The position numbers and the translations under genes were made by a program. A DNA stretch of 64,000 nt from Gemmatimonadota bacterium (lineage in GTDB: Bacteria > Gemmatimonadota > Gemmatimonadetes > Gemmatimonadales > Gemmatimonadaceae): assembly GCA_028287235.1 (NCBI GenBank), contig JAQBQB010000001.1:52344-116343 (forward strand), given 5' to 3'. Position 1 is the stretch's first letter. Every line of letters begins with the position of its first letter. The notes under the pieces were generated by a model. That model did not search any database. It was not told the DNA's origin and saw only the letters and a program-made list of their open reading frames with translations. Positions 8,242 through 17,573 of the stretch are shown piece after piece.

Positions 8242-8927
8242 GAGACGATCACGCGCACCACGTCCATGGTCGCGGAGAGATCGGCGAACACCGCCGCGGC
8301 CTCGTGCTCCTCGAGCTCTTCCACGGTGAAATGGCCCGTGGCCACGCCGATCGCCCTCGCGCCGATGGCGCGGCCGCACTGGAGGTCGGCCGGCGTATCA
8401 CCAATGACGACGACGTCGCGGCCCTCGATGTCGAATCCCAGGTCGTCGCGGGCGCGGCGTTGCGCCACGGCGGGCAGCTCACCGCGCAGCTCGTGGTCCG
8501 ACCCGTAGGCGCCCACGCGGAATTGTTCAGGGTCGATACCGGCCGCGCGGAGCTTCGCGCGGGCGCCCTCCGCGAGGTTGCCGGTGAGCAACCCGAGGAC
8601 GACGTCGCTCCGCTCGCGCAGGGCGTCGAGCAGCTCGTGAATCCCCGGCATGACCGTGATGCCCGATGGGCGCGCGTGCAGCTCTTCACCGAGGTACGTG
8701 ACGTAGCGCTCGAGCAGCAGCGGCATGCGGGCGTCGATGTGCTCGTCGTCGTGGCCCACGATCCGCATCAGCTCGCGGACGATCTGCGGATCGGTTTTTC
8801 CGTCGAATCGATGGTCCTCGGGGCCGGTGCCGCCGAACACTTCCTCGAGCGCGCGGTGAATTGCGCGCTTGCCCGCGCCGTCCGTCAGGAGGATGGTTCC
8901 GTCGATGTCGAAAAGGACGAGCTTCAT
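8238..8927 (-). CDS. HAD-superfamily phosphatase (Gph-like)
   Basis: A 229-residue haloacid-dehalogenase-type hydrolase. Motif I is LFDIDGTIL (nucleophile Asp7, acid Asp9), motif II lies in LGLLTGN (Thr115), and motif IV in VVIGDTPAD. A helical cap at about residues 15-95 makes it a C1-cap enzyme like phosphoglycolate phosphatase or PPase-type HADs. The substrate cannot be told. A much longer frame exists upstream but belongs to the antisense of the EamA gene; the ATG at 8927 gives the exact HAD N-terminus and an ATGA overlap with the EamA gene. Confidence 0.9.
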   Translation of the reverse strand: MKLVLFDIDGTILLTDGAGKRAIHRALEEVFGGTGPEDHRFDGKTDPQIVRELMRIVGHDDEHIDARMPLLLERYVTYLGEELHARPSGITVMPGIHELLDALRERSDVVLGLLTGNLAEGARAKLRAAGIDPEQFRVGAYGSDHELRGELPAVAQRRARDDLGFDIEGRDVVVIGDTPADLQCGRAIGARAIGVATGHFTVEELEEHEAAAVFADLSATMDVVRVIVS

Positions 8928-9847
8928 GACCGCGTGAGCAGCAGGCCGCCCATGATGCACAGCGCGCCCACGGCCTGCCACGGCGTGGGCGTCTCGTGCA
9001 GCATCACCCACGCGACGAGCACGGCGATGAGGGGCTGCAGGTTGGAGTACATCGCCGTGCGCGTGGGACCAATGGTGCGCACGCCGCGATACCAGAAGTA
9101 GTATGCGATCACGAGGGCGAACACGCCGCTGTACGCCACCGCGGTCCAACCGAGCGGCGGCATGGCGCCCCAGTTGGCGTGCGTGAGCGCGGGCCACGCG
9201 ATGACGAGCAGCGGGACCGCGCCGCCGAGCATCGTCAGCGCGGAGAGCTGCATGCCGCCGACTCGCTCCGTATACGGCTTCAGCAGCACCGTGTAGATGG
9301 CCCACGAGAGCGAGCCGCAGAGCACGAGTGCGTCGCCGAGGAGCGACGCATGGCCGGCGTCGCCCTGCGACGTTCCGTACACCACGAGGCCGATGCCCGC
9401 GACGGAAAGCGCGATGCCGATGACTCCTTTGCGATTCACGCGGTCGACGCCGCGCACGCGGCCGATGATCGCGATGAACGCCGGCGACGCCGAGATGACG
9501 AGGGCCGCGTCGCTGGCGCGCGTGAGCGCGATGCCTTCGACGAAGAAGAACTGATAGACGCCGTTGCCGAGGACGCCGAGCCCGAGCAAGGCGGCGCTCG
9601 TCCGGGCAGAGGGCAGCGGCATCCGGCCAATGGCGACGATCGCCACCAGCAACGTGGCCGCGAGCGCGACGCGCAGGCCGTTGTAGGCGAGCGGATCGAC
9701 GAGCGACGTGCCGAATTTGACGACGCTGAAGTTGACGCCCCAGATGAGCGCCATCAGCACCAGCGAAAGCTCCGTGAGCCAAACGCCCGGCCGCGCTGTG
9801 GACGTCGCGGGACCGGGCGTAACCGTGTCACCTACAATGGAACTCAT
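8924..9847 (-). CDS. EamA/DMT-superfamily transporter
   Basis: A 307-residue integral membrane protein with about ten hydrophobic segments in two EamA repeats (about 27-155 and 170-305). Typical features are LIWGVNFSVVKFG in helix 1 and LQPLIAVLVAWVMLHE near residue 270. Members of the drug/metabolite transporter family export amino acids, metabolites or drugs; the substrate here is unknown. It is the first gene of the operon EamA - HAD - unknown - acpS, all joined by 4-bp overlaps. The ATG at 9847 precedes a 40-residue polar stretch before helix 1; it faces the divergent gene at 9894 across a 46-bp spacer. Confidence 0.88.
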   Translation of the reverse strand: MSSIVGDTVTPGPATSTARPGVWLTELSLVLMALIWGVNFSVVKFGTSLVDPLAYNGLRVALAATLLVAIVAIGRMPLPSARTSAALLGLGVLGNGVYQFFFVEGIALTRASDAALVISASPAFIAIIGRVRGVDRVNRKGVIGIALSVAGIGLVVYGTSQGDAGHASLLGDALVLCGSLSWAIYTVLLKPYTERVGGMQLSALTMLGGAVPLLVIAWPALTHANWGAMPPLGWTAVAYSGVFALVIAYYFWYRGVRTIGPTRTAMYSNLQPLIAVLVAWVMLHETPTPWQAVGALCIMGGLLLTRS

Positions 9848-9893
9848 GTATGGTAAAGTAGACGCGCGCCCTCGGACCTGTCTATGTTGAACG

Positions 9894-10313
9894 ATGCACG
9901 TCTCATTCGCACTCTTCGCCGACGCGGCGAACCTGTCCCAGGAAGGGAAGCTCAACATCCTGGGTGTCTTTGACGCCTTGCAGGTTGGCTCACTGCCGGC
10001 GATCCATCCGCGGGCGCACCTCGTGGTGCACCTCAAGGGCAGCGCCGCCGACATCGGCTCACACTCGGTGAGCTTTCGCTGGTTGAGTCCGAGCGGGCAA
10101 GAATTGTGGAACAGCTCGGGCGACTTGAACGTGGGCGCGCCGCCGCCGGGCGTCGCCGAGATGGACCTCCCGCTGATCGCGCAGCTCGATCTGCCGATGG
10201 ACGCCGCGGGACCGTACACCATGGCGATCGCGATCGACGGGAATCACACGCTGGACGTGGGCATCCAGGTGCGGACCGCCGCCCAGATCACGCCGAACGG
10301 GATGCTGAGCTAG
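9894..10313 (+). CDS. Small conserved protein (DUF6941-like)
   Basis: A 139-residue soluble protein with predicted beta-sandwich character. The opening SFALFADAANLSQEGKLNIL resembles the start of the DUF6941 family, small proteins with no known function; I am recalling this family by pattern and did not search. It has no signal peptide, membrane segment or catalytic motif. It is divergent from the EamA operon, with both promoters in 46 bp, and convergent with the ABC operon ending six bases downstream. Confidence 0.6.
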   Translation: MHVSFALFADAANLSQEGKLNILGVFDALQVGSLPAIHPRAHLVVHLKGSAADIGSHSVSFRWLSPSGQELWNSSGDLNVGAPPPGVAEMDLPLIAQLDLPMDAAGPYTMAIAIDGNHTLDVGIQVRTAAQITPNGMLS

Positions 10314-10319
10314 GCCGAG

Positions 10320-11810
10320 CTAGCGGTAGGTCTCGAAGAACCCAGCGCCTTCCCCGCTGATCTGTTTTCCGCCCACGCGGCCGCTGATTCGCATCCGACC
10401 TTTCATCTGCACGAAGTAAGGCCGCGCGATCTGGCGTGACGCGAGCCCGTCGCCACGCTCTGCGCCGGGCTTTCGCGTGTCCGTCGCGGTCGCGTCTTCG
10501 ACGATGAGCTCCACCGCGAGCGTATCGTCGCCGCGAACGTCGATCATGGTGCCACGCCCCGGCACATGAATCGTCTGGCCGCCGACGCGAACGACCCGCG
10601 TGTCCTCATAGTGAATCTCCCGCGGCCGAAACAGGGCGAGGAAGCCGAGCGAGTCCACGACGTAGGTGAAGAGCGGCTCCGCCGCGGCGATGGTATCCGA
10701 CGGCTGTACTCGCCCGTACAGCAGCGTGTAGACTCCCGCGCGCGCCGCGCCCCATTCCCAGGTCACGCCGCGCCAGACGCCCCAGTTGTGATCGTGGTAC
10801 GACTGGGTGGCCTCGTACAGATCGCATTGGGCATTTACACAGATCGACCCCGTCGCGTCGGCGCGAAGCGCGGGCACGACGTAGCCCGACACCGTTTCGC
10901 CCGAGAGCGCGCCGCCGGGGAAGTACGCGCCCGGCGCGGGCGAGACGACGAGATTCACGTCGACCGAGCTCGAGCCGCCTTCTTCGGTTGCACGCGCATG
11001 CACGGCGTAGCGTCCGTCTGGCCGCACGGTGATCGTGGAGCTGCCGATCGCCACGTCGGCGCGCGAGGTGGAGAAGCGAACCGCGGTACGCGGAACAGTG
11101 GCGACGAACCGGCGCGACTCGCCACCCTGCCGGTGGAGCGTGACGAGCACCTGGCCGCCCCACGCGCTGTCAGGTATCGCTCCGGCCACGATGAAGGAGA
11201 TGAACGCCCACTTCGATTTGTCGGCCGACAGCACATTGAAGTAGTGCCACTCCGCCCACGTCGGATCGCGGCGCGCTTCGACGGGCGGCAGATGAAAGTG
11301 ATCGATCGCGTGGCGCAGCTCGTCGGGCCGCGGGTCGCGCCAGGCACGATCGGACGAGTCGTCGGCCCACGCACCGGCGGCGAGCGGCGGCATCGCGCCG
11401 ACCGCCGCGGTGCGCGAGGGAATCTCGCCGCCCGCCAACACCGGAAGCTCGCGCCCGCCGCGCGTGCGCGCGTACAGCAGCTTGCTCTCGATCTGCGGCG
11501 CGACCGCCACGACGAACGGTGCCAGCCTCGGCGCCGCGAGCAGCTGCGCGTAGATGAACCGCGCATGGTCGATCGAGAAGAACATCCCACCGAGCCCGCC
11601 GGTCTTCATCACCTCGACGTCGATGCCTTCGGGCAGCACCGTGATCTCGCCGCCGCCCACGAGCTTCTCGTCGCGCGACTGCGCGAGCAACGCTTCGCCG
11701 ATCGACAGCAGGACGATCATCACCGCGACGCCGAGGCTGTAGCCGAAGAGTAGAAACGCCGAGCGCCAGGGACGCAGGACGAGGTTGCGGAGCGCGAGGA
11801 GCTCGATCAT
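10320..11810 (-). CDS. FtsX/MacB-type first helix fused to an AttH/CrtC-like lipocalin domain
   Basis: A 496-residue protein. Residues 1-60 look like the start of an ABC export permease: a basic amphipathic segment, one transmembrane helix (about 17-42) and the beginning of a MacB-type periplasmic domain. No further transmembrane helices follow. Instead residues ~185-496 carry the marks of the CrtC/AttH lipocalin-like family: EWHYFN (187-192), YHDHNWG (338-344) with a following W-x-W, and a closing GAGFFETY. AttH-type proteins are typically encoded beside LolD/FtsX transporters as separate secreted proteins; here the two appear joined. It is the last gene of the ABC operon and overlaps the ATPase by 4 bp. 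Function is inferred to be substrate capture or lipid handling outside the membrane. Confidence 0.75.
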   Translation of the reverse strand: MIELLALRNLVLRPWRSAFLLFGYSLGVAVMIVLLSIGEALLAQSRDEKLVGGGEITVLPEGIDVEVMKTGGLGGMFFSIDHARFIYAQLLAAPRLAPFVVAVAPQIESKLLYARTRGGRELPVLAGGEIPSRTAAVGAMPPLAAGAWADDSSDRAWRDPRPDELRHAIDHFHLPPVEARRDPTWAEWHYFNVLSADKSKWAFISFIVAGAIPDSAWGGQVLVTLHRQGGESRRFVATVPRTAVRFSTSRADVAIGSSTITVRPDGRYAVHARATEEGGSSSVDVNLVVSPAPGAYFPGGALSGETVSGYVVPALRADATGSICVNAQCDLYEATQSYHDHNWGVWRGVTWEWGAARAGVYTLLYGRVQPSDTIAAAEPLFTYVVDSLGFLALFRPREIHYEDTRVVRVGGQTIHVPGRGTMIDVRGDDTLAVELIVEDATATDTRKPGAERGDGLASRQIARPYFVQMKGRMRISGRVGGKQISGEGAGFFETYR

Positions 11811-12496
11811 CTCTGCCTTCGATCGTCGACCACCACGCCGTCGCGCATGTGCACCACGCGGTGCGCGGCGCCGGCGAGATCTTCGTCGTGCGTCACGACG
11901 ACGATCGTGGTGCCGTCGCGATTCACCTGGGCGAGCAGCTCGATCATCTCCGTGCCCGTCTTCGCGTCGAGCTCGCCCGTGGGCTCGTCGGCGAGCAGGA
12001 GCTGCGGCTTGTTCGCCAGCGCGCGGGCGATCGCCACGCGTTGCTGCTCGCCGCCGGAGAGCTGCGCCGGCCGGTGGCCGTAGCGCGCTTCGAGCCCGAC
12101 GTACGCCAACAGCTCGCGACCGCGCCGCACGCGTTTGTCGCGCGGAATTTTCGCCTCGGCCATGGGCAGCTCGATGTTCTCGATGGCCGTGAGCGCAGGC
12201 ATGAGGTAGAAGCGCTGAAAGACGAAGCCGATGTGGTGCAGCCGAAAGCGCGTCGCGGCGGCATCGCTCAACTGGTCGATTCGCGATCCCTCGATCGTCA
12301 CGGAGCCCGTCGTCGGCCGGTCGATGCCGCCGAGCAGATTGAGGAGGGTCGACTTGCCGCACCCCGACGGTCCGACGATAGCGACGTAATCGCCGCGCGC
12401 GATCTCGAGCGTCACACCGCGCACGGCACGCACGAGCTCTCCACCCATGTGATACTCGCGCCGCAGATCGCTCGCCTTCATGACGACGTCGCTCAT
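11807..12496 (-). CDS. ABC transporter ATPase (LolD/MacB type)
   Basis: A 229-residue ATP-binding protein of the LolD/MacB export class. It has Walker A GPSGCGKST, Q-loop in GFVFQRFYLMP, signature LSGGEQQRVAIARAL, Walker B LLLADEPTGELD and the H-loop in VVTHDED. It energises the export or lipid-extraction permeases encoded on both sides. The start at 12496 gives an ATGA overlap with the upstream permease, and its stop overlaps the fusion gene downstream, so subunits are made together. Confidence 0.94.
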   Translation of the reverse strand: MSDVVMKASDLRREYHMGGELVRAVRGVTLEIARGDYVAIVGPSGCGKSTLLNLLGGIDRPTTGSVTIEGSRIDQLSDAAATRFRLHHIGFVFQRFYLMPALTAIENIELPMAEAKIPRDKRVRRGRELLAYVGLEARYGHRPAQLSGGEQQRVAIARALANKPQLLLADEPTGELDAKTGTEMIELLAQVNRDGTTIVVVTHDEDLAGAAHRVVHMRDGVVVDDRRQR

Positions 12497-13689
12497 CCGA
12501 CCGCCTCTTCGCGTAACGTGACCGCGATCGGCAGCGACGCGCCGCGCCACGACGGATAGATCCCCGCGAGAATGCCCGCGACCGTGAGCAACCCGAGCGC
12601 GAACCACGCGTCGTGCGGCTCGAACAGAAAGAAGTCGATCGCCGCCGGCAGTCCGGGAAACGATGCGAGGATGGAGTTGAGGTAGCGTGCCGTGACCAAT
12701 CCCAGTCCAAGGCCGCCGAGCGCGCCGCTCACCATGATCGCGATGCCCTCGATCACGATCTGGAGAACGATCCGTCCGCGCGCAACGCCGATCGCCCGCA
12801 TCACCACGATCTCGCCGAGCCGCTCGTTCACGGATACCGTCACGAGCGTCGTGACGAGCAGGAAACCGACGGCGAGGCTGACCGCGCCAAGGATCAATGC
12901 GAGCTGACGGAAGTAGCTCAGCCGCTCGTCCACCTGGCGCATCGCGGTCTCGGTGGAGATCGCCGATACACGAGGCAGGGCGGTCTCGATGCGACGCAGC
13001 ACGCTGTCGACCGGCTCTCCTTCGCGCGCCTTGACCATGAACAGCGAAACGTGGTCTCGATTCTGTGTCGCCGGGCCGGGCTGCATTTGCTGCAGCGTGG
13101 CGAGCGGAATCGCGACGGCGCGCTGCTCGGCCGGCATGTAGAGAAAGTGCGCGCGACCCACGATCGTCAGCACGCGCTGGCCGGAGAACGACCGCAGTTG
13201 CGCGTCGTAGCCGCTCGCCGCGGAAAGTGTGTCGCCGATCCGCGCGCCGCTCGCGCGGAGGAAGTCGTCGCTCGCCACCAGCTCGAGCGGCGATGCCGGC
13301 GCGCGACCTTGAGTGATCTCGTAATCTCCCTGCACGGCGGGATCGACGCCGAGCGCCGTGGCCGCAATGGTCCGAGCACCGCGCACGATGTGCAGCTGCC
13401 CGCCCAACACCGGGCTCACCGTGGTGACGCCCGGGATCGTGCGCAGCACGCGCATCACGCCGCTCGCGTCGGGGATCGTGGCGTCGGTGTCGAAGGGCAG
13501 CGTGCCTTTCGGCGCGAGGCGTAACTGAAAGCCGCGCGAGAGCAGGAGGGTGCGGAACGACGCCCGCATTCCGCTCGACAGCATGACCATGTCGAGCAGC
13601 ATCGCCGCCGACACGGCGACACCGAGGATGGCGAGGAGGGTGCGGCTGCGATGTCGCGTCAGCGTCGCCCAAGCGAGCCGGAGGAGCAT
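12493..13689 (-). CDS. ABC transporter permease, FtsX/MacB family
   Basis: A 398-residue permease with the complete FtsX layout: helix 1 near residues 17-40, a MacB-like periplasmic domain (about 42-255) and three C-terminal helices (about 265-395) with the conserved GE(I/L)VVMRAIGVARGRI coupling segment near residue 290. It would pair with the ATPase encoded next to it. The tail LPIAVTLREEAVG is typical of the family. Its ATG shares a base with the stop of the upstream gene (TGATG), indicating coupling. Confidence 0.9.
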   Translation of the reverse strand: MLLRLAWATLTRHRSRTLLAILGVAVSAAMLLDMVMLSSGMRASFRTLLLSRGFQLRLAPKGTLPFDTDATIPDASGVMRVLRTIPGVTTVSPVLGGQLHIVRGARTIAATALGVDPAVQGDYEITQGRAPASPLELVASDDFLRASGARIGDTLSAASGYDAQLRSFSGQRVLTIVGRAHFLYMPAEQRAVAIPLATLQQMQPGPATQNRDHVSLFMVKAREGEPVDSVLRRIETALPRVSAISTETAMRQVDERLSYFRQLALILGAVSLAVGFLLVTTLVTVSVNERLGEIVVMRAIGVARGRIVLQIVIEGIAIMVSGALGGLGLGLVTARYLNSILASFPGLPAAIDFFLFEPHDAWFALGLLTVAGILAGIYPSWRGASLPIAVTLREEAVG

Positions 13690-14573
13690 CAGCCGGCGGT
13701 AGCCGCCGCCGCGGGCGACCGCTCTTCACGTCGTCCGGAGAGCAGCTCGAGCGGCGACATGTGCACGAGCCGCTGTGCGGCGACGAACCCGGCGATCAAC
13801 CCGAGCGCCAGCGACAACGACACTGCGAGCAGGACGATTCCCGGCGTGACCACCGCGAAGGCAAGTGGCGTGCGATACACGCCGCGATAGTGCCAGTTGA
13901 TGATCTGCGACGACAGCCAGCCGAGCCCCACGCCCACGGCGCTCCCCACCACGGCCACGAGCGCCGCCTCCACCATCACCGAGCGCACGATCGAGCGCGC
14001 GGAAATGCCCATGAGCCGAAGCGCCGCGACGTCGCGCCGTCGCTCGTCGACCTTGAGAAGCATGATGCAGAGAAGAAAAATGGCGCTGGCTACGATCGTG
14101 ATCACGCCAATCGCGCGGTGAAAGCGACTCACGACGAGAAAGGTGCGCGACGTCTCCACGGCGATGTCGCGCGAACGGTACGCGCGAAAACCGAATGCCG
14201 CGTCGTTGATGCGGCGAAGCGCGCTGTCGGTGCCGGCGGTTCCGCGTGCCGAAACGGCGAACCGATCGACGCGGTCGCCGTACCCAATCAGCGCCTGGAG
14301 CTCGTCGAGGTGCATTCGCACGCGGTACTCCGCTCGCGCGACTTCGGACGGGTCCGCTCGCCGGCGCACGAGCGCCGACACGATCACCGAATCGCCACTG
14401 CCCGCGCTACCCACGTCGCCACCTGGCGTGGGCGTGAGCAACAGCCGATCGCCGACGTGAATGCCGGCGTCCGCCGCCAGCCGCTCGTCGATCGCGACCG
14501 TGCGCGGTGGTCTGGGCGGCGGTGTCGAGTCGATGGATTGGGAAAAGGCTGCGATCAGCAGCGCCGCGAGCAT
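13689..14573 (-). CDS. ABC transporter permease, FtsX family, short form
   Basis: A 294-residue permease and first gene of the ABC operon. The C-terminal half has three clear helices with the FtsX coupling segment DERRRDVAALRLMGIS near residue 178 and the closing RLVHMSPLELLSG. The N-terminus has only a short hydrophobic stretch (about 1-12) followed directly by a periplasmic beta domain, so it lacks a convincing first FtsX helix and the early part of the MacB domain. Either the true start lies elsewhere or this subunit is shortened; the fusion protein at 10320-11810 has the complementary part (helix 1 without helices 2-4). Confidence 0.8.
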   Translation of the reverse strand: MLAALLIAAFSQSIDSTPPPRPPRTVAIDERLAADAGIHVGDRLLLTPTPGGDVGSAGSGDSVIVSALVRRRADPSEVARAEYRVRMHLDELQALIGYGDRVDRFAVSARGTAGTDSALRRINDAAFGFRAYRSRDIAVETSRTFLVVSRFHRAIGVITIVASAIFLLCIMLLKVDERRRDVAALRLMGISARSIVRSVMVEAALVAVVGSAVGVGLGWLSSQIINWHYRGVYRTPLAFAVVTPGIVLLAVSLSLALGLIAGFVAAQRLVHMSPLELLSGRREERSPAAAATAG

Positions 14574-14611
14574 GGCGGAAAGCTAACGCCTCGCGCTCGC
14601 GCCCTGCCCGC

Positions 14612-15013
14612 CTACGCTTTCACCCATGTCTGCGTGTCCTTCAACGACTCGCGCGTTTGCTCCATCGAATACGACGGCTCGGCGAATGCCCTGACGCCGC
14701 GCTTGATGAGGAACGCCGCCACGATGAGCTCGAATACCCCAGTCACGAGCGCGCCGACCCACATGTGGCCCGCCGCGATCCGCCCGATCAACGTCGCCAG
14801 CATCAGCGTGAAGAAGACCAACGCCACGACGCCGACACCGAAGGCCACGCCCAGCCACATCACCCCCTTCCCGCCCTGCTTGACGTTGTCTTTCACCTCG
14901 AGCTTGGCGAGTCGCACCTCGTCGGCCATGAGCCGCTTGGAGTCGTCGCCGAGCCGGTGAATGAGGTCCGGGATCCCCGTATCGGGATCGACCGACATGC
15001 GATTTACGGCCAT
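14612..15013 (-). CDS. Holin-superfamily-III-like inner-membrane protein
   Basis: A 133-residue protein with a cytoplasmic helical N-terminus (DSKRLMADEVRLAKLEVKD), two transmembrane helices (about 50-72 and 80-102) separated by a short loop, and a polar tail. This is the layout of the Act_Holin-3 / YqjE-like family, named after phage holins but usually a chromosomal membrane protein of unknown role. The ATG at 15013 is chosen because a GAGGGT ribosome-binding site precedes it by a few bases; a longer upstream reading has no such site. Confidence 0.72.
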   Translation of the reverse strand: MAVNRMSVDPDTGIPDLIHRLGDDSKRLMADEVRLAKLEVKDNVKQGGKGVMWLGVAFGVGVVALVFFTLMLATLIGRIAAGHMWVGALVTGVFELIVAAFLIKRGVRAFAEPSYSMEQTRESLKDTQTWVKA

Positions 15014-15222
15014 GGCACCCTCATGGAAGTCGTTGTCGTTGACGCGCCTTGGGGCGCAAGGAGCGTTCCGAAAGGCAGAGGAATCACCTTCGCCATCCGG
15101 TTGGCTACGCTTTTCGTCGTGTCCGGACGACAAGCTGGAGGCCGTCTTTGAGCCATTCGTGCAGGTCTTCTCCCGTTCCGGCCGTTACCCCGCAAGCCCG
15201 ACGCGGATAGTCTTGAGAGTGC

Positions 15223-17199
15223 ATGGCTAAACAGCGCGCCGCTCGACGCCTCCGAGGTTTCTCGCCGATCGACGCCGGATTCTTCATCGGCGCCGTGACG
15301 CTGGTCGTCGTCGGCGTGCTGGGGTTCCGGAACACCGGACGGCTCAGAACCGAAGAGGAATGGGTCGCGCACACGTACGAGGTCCTGGCCCACCTCGATC
15401 GCGTCGAGATTCAATCGCGCGCGCTCAAACGCGCGAGCGACCCGGCGACGATCAGCGAGCTGGCCCTTCTCCGCGAGGCCACCGCCGACAACGTGCTGCA
15501 GCAGTCGCGTCTCGATACGCTGCGCGCGCTCGTCGACGGACCCGTGACGCCGGTGCTCGCGCTCGTGGCGCGAATGCAAAGCGAGGAACGCGAACTGCTC
15601 GCCGGGCGGATCGCCCGGGCCGACGACGTGGCGAGTCGCAGCGAGACGATCATCGCGTTCAGCACGGTCCTCGCCATCGTGCTCATGGCGATTGCCTTGA
15701 CTCTCTTGCACCGCGATCTCGGCGTCCGCCGCGCCGCAGAGCTCGCGCTGCAGGACAGCGAGTCGAGGCACCGGTTGCTCATGGAGCAAGCAGCCGACGC
15801 CATCCTGATCGTCGATTCCGAAGCGGTGTGCGTCGAAGCGAACGCGCGCGCCACGGAGATCGTCGGCCGTCCGCGATCGGAGATCATCGGACTTCCGCTC
15901 AAGGCATTCGTGCGCGGCGAAAAGCCGGGGAGCACCGCCGGCCTGCCGATGCTCCGCTACGGACAGGTGACGACCGGCGAGTTCTGGGTGACGCGCCCCG
16001 ACGGCTCACGCGTGCCCGTGGAAATTCGCGCCACCCTTCTCGACGACGGGCGCGTGCAGATCATCGCGCGCGACATCAGCGAACGAAAAGAGGTGGACCG
16101 GCTCAAGGGCGAGTTCGTCTCCATGGTGAGCCACGAGCTGCGCACGCCGCTGTCATCCATCCGCGGCGCGCTCGGTCTGCTCGCCAGCGGGAAGCTCGAC
16201 AGCGATCCGGAGAAGCGCCGGCGCATGCGCGAGCTGGCGGTCGCGAACACTGATCGGCTCATCCGGCTCATCAACGACATCCTCGACGTGGAGCGCATCA
16301 ACTCCAACGCCGCCACCTTCGAGCAGACCAGCTGCAGCGTGCGCGAGCTCGTGGAGCAGGTCGTCGAGACCATCGCGCCGCTGGCCGAGCGCGCCGGAAC
16401 GACCGTGCACTGGGAGGCCGCGGACGTCCACATCTGGGCCGATCCGGACCGCATCACGCAGACGTTGATGAACCTGGTCGACAACGCCATCAAGTTCTCG
16501 CCCGCCGGATCCACGGTGCACGTATCCGTGCGCGCCGACGAGACGTTCGCCACCTTTGCCGTGGGCGATCAGGGTCGCGGGATTCCCGCCGACAAGCTGG
16601 CGAGCGTGTTCGATCGCTTCCAGCAGGTAGATGCGTCGGATTCGCGTGAGAAGGGCGGTAGCGGCCTTGGCCTGGCAATCTCGCGCGGCATCGTGGAGCA
16701 GCACGGTGGCAAGATGTGGGTCGAGAGCGTGCTCGGCGTAGGCAGCACCTTTCTCTTCACCATACCACTCGTGGCGAATCAGGGGGCGACGACGGGCGAC
16801 TCCAGCGCCCCACTCGTGCTCGTATGTGATGACGACGTAGACTTGCTCGTCGTCTTGCGAGCGACGCTCGAGCAGCGCGGGTATCGCGTCGTGACGGCCC
16901 AGCGCGGCCGGGAAGCGATCCAGCGGTTCGACGCCGGCGGGGCCGATCTCGTCATCATCGACAGCATGCTCGCCGACGTGAGCGGTATCAAGGTGCTCCG
17001 GCACGTCAACGCCGCGTCGACGAACACGAGAACGATCGTGTACACCGCGGCGTATCTGGAAAGCGCGGAGCGCGACTTCGTCCGGGCCACTGGCGCGGTC
17101 ATCGTCACGAAGAGCAAGATGTCCCCCGAGCAGCTCACCGACGAAGTCCAACGGCTGATTGGATCGGCCGACGCCCCACTGAAACACCAAGAGGCATGA
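15223..17199 (+). CDS. Hybrid sensor histidine kinase (CHASE3-like, PAS, HisKA, HATPase, REC)
   Basis: A 658-residue membrane sensor. Two transmembrane helices (about 17-35 and 143-163) bracket a helical periplasmic domain resembling CHASE3. A PAS domain follows (about 178-290), then HisKA with phospho-acceptor His304 in VSHELRTPL, an HATPase domain with N-box NLVDNAIKFS, G1 DQGRGIP and G2 GGSGLGLAIS, and a C-terminal receiver (about 531-650) with acidic cluster CDDD and acceptor Asp580. The stop overlaps the response-regulator ATG (ATGA). The signal it senses is not evident. First gene of a three-gene signalling operon. Confidence 0.93.
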   Translation: MAKQRAARRLRGFSPIDAGFFIGAVTLVVVGVLGFRNTGRLRTEEEWVAHTYEVLAHLDRVEIQSRALKRASDPATISELALLREATADNVLQQSRLDTLRALVDGPVTPVLALVARMQSEERELLAGRIARADDVASRSETIIAFSTVLAIVLMAIALTLLHRDLGVRRAAELALQDSESRHRLLMEQAADAILIVDSEAVCVEANARATEIVGRPRSEIIGLPLKAFVRGEKPGSTAGLPMLRYGQVTTGEFWVTRPDGSRVPVEIRATLLDDGRVQIIARDISERKEVDRLKGEFVSMVSHELRTPLSSIRGALGLLASGKLDSDPEKRRRMRELAVANTDRLIRLINDILDVERINSNAATFEQTSCSVRELVEQVVETIAPLAERAGTTVHWEAADVHIWADPDRITQTLMNLVDNAIKFSPAGSTVHVSVRADETFATFAVGDQGRGIPADKLASVFDRFQQVDASDSREKGGSGLGLAISRGIVEQHGGKMWVESVLGVGSTFLFTIPLVANQGATTGDSSAPLVLVCDDDVDLLVVLRATLEQRGYRVVTAQRGREAIQRFDAGGADLVIIDSMLADVSGIKVLRHVNAASTNTRTIVYTAAYLESAERDFVRATGAVIVTKSKMSPEQLTDEVQRLIGSADAPLKHQEA

Positions 17200-17573
17200 G
17201 CAAGACGATTCTCGTGATCGACGACGACGACGACATCCGCGAGATCGCGCAGCTCACGCTGGAGATGGGCGCGTCGTGGCACGTCCTGAGTGCATCGTGC
17301 GGCGCCGCCGGCGTCGAGGCGGCAAAGGCGTCGCAGCCCGACGCCATCTTGCTCGACGTGATGATGCCCGGCACGGACGGCCCCGCGACGCTCGACCTGC
17401 TCCGACTGGACGAGCGGACACGCGACATTCCCGTCGTCTTTCTCACGGCCAAGACGCGTCCCGGCGAGCGAGAGCGGTTGCTCGACCTCGGAGTCGCGGG
17501 CGTGTTGGCGAAGCCCTTCGATCCGATGACGCTTCCCACGAATATCGCTTCGCTGCTCGGATGGAGCACATGA
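17196..17573 (+). CDS. Single-domain response regulator (CheY/DivK-like)
   Basis: A 125-residue receiver domain with no output domain. It shows the acidic pocket DDDDD near residue 11, phospho-acceptor Asp54 in LLDVMMPG, the conserved Thr in FLTAK, and Lys-Pro in LAKPFDP. It is probably phosphorylated by the hybrid kinase encoded immediately upstream and passes phosphate to, or acts with, the HPt-containing diguanylate cyclase downstream. Both junctions are 4-bp ATGA overlaps. Confidence 0.93.
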   Translation: MSKTILVIDDDDDIREIAQLTLEMGASWHVLSASCGAAGVEAAKASQPDAILLDVMMPGTDGPATLDLLRLDERTRDIPVVFLTAKTRPGERERLLDLGVAGVLAKPFDPMTLPTNIASLLGWST

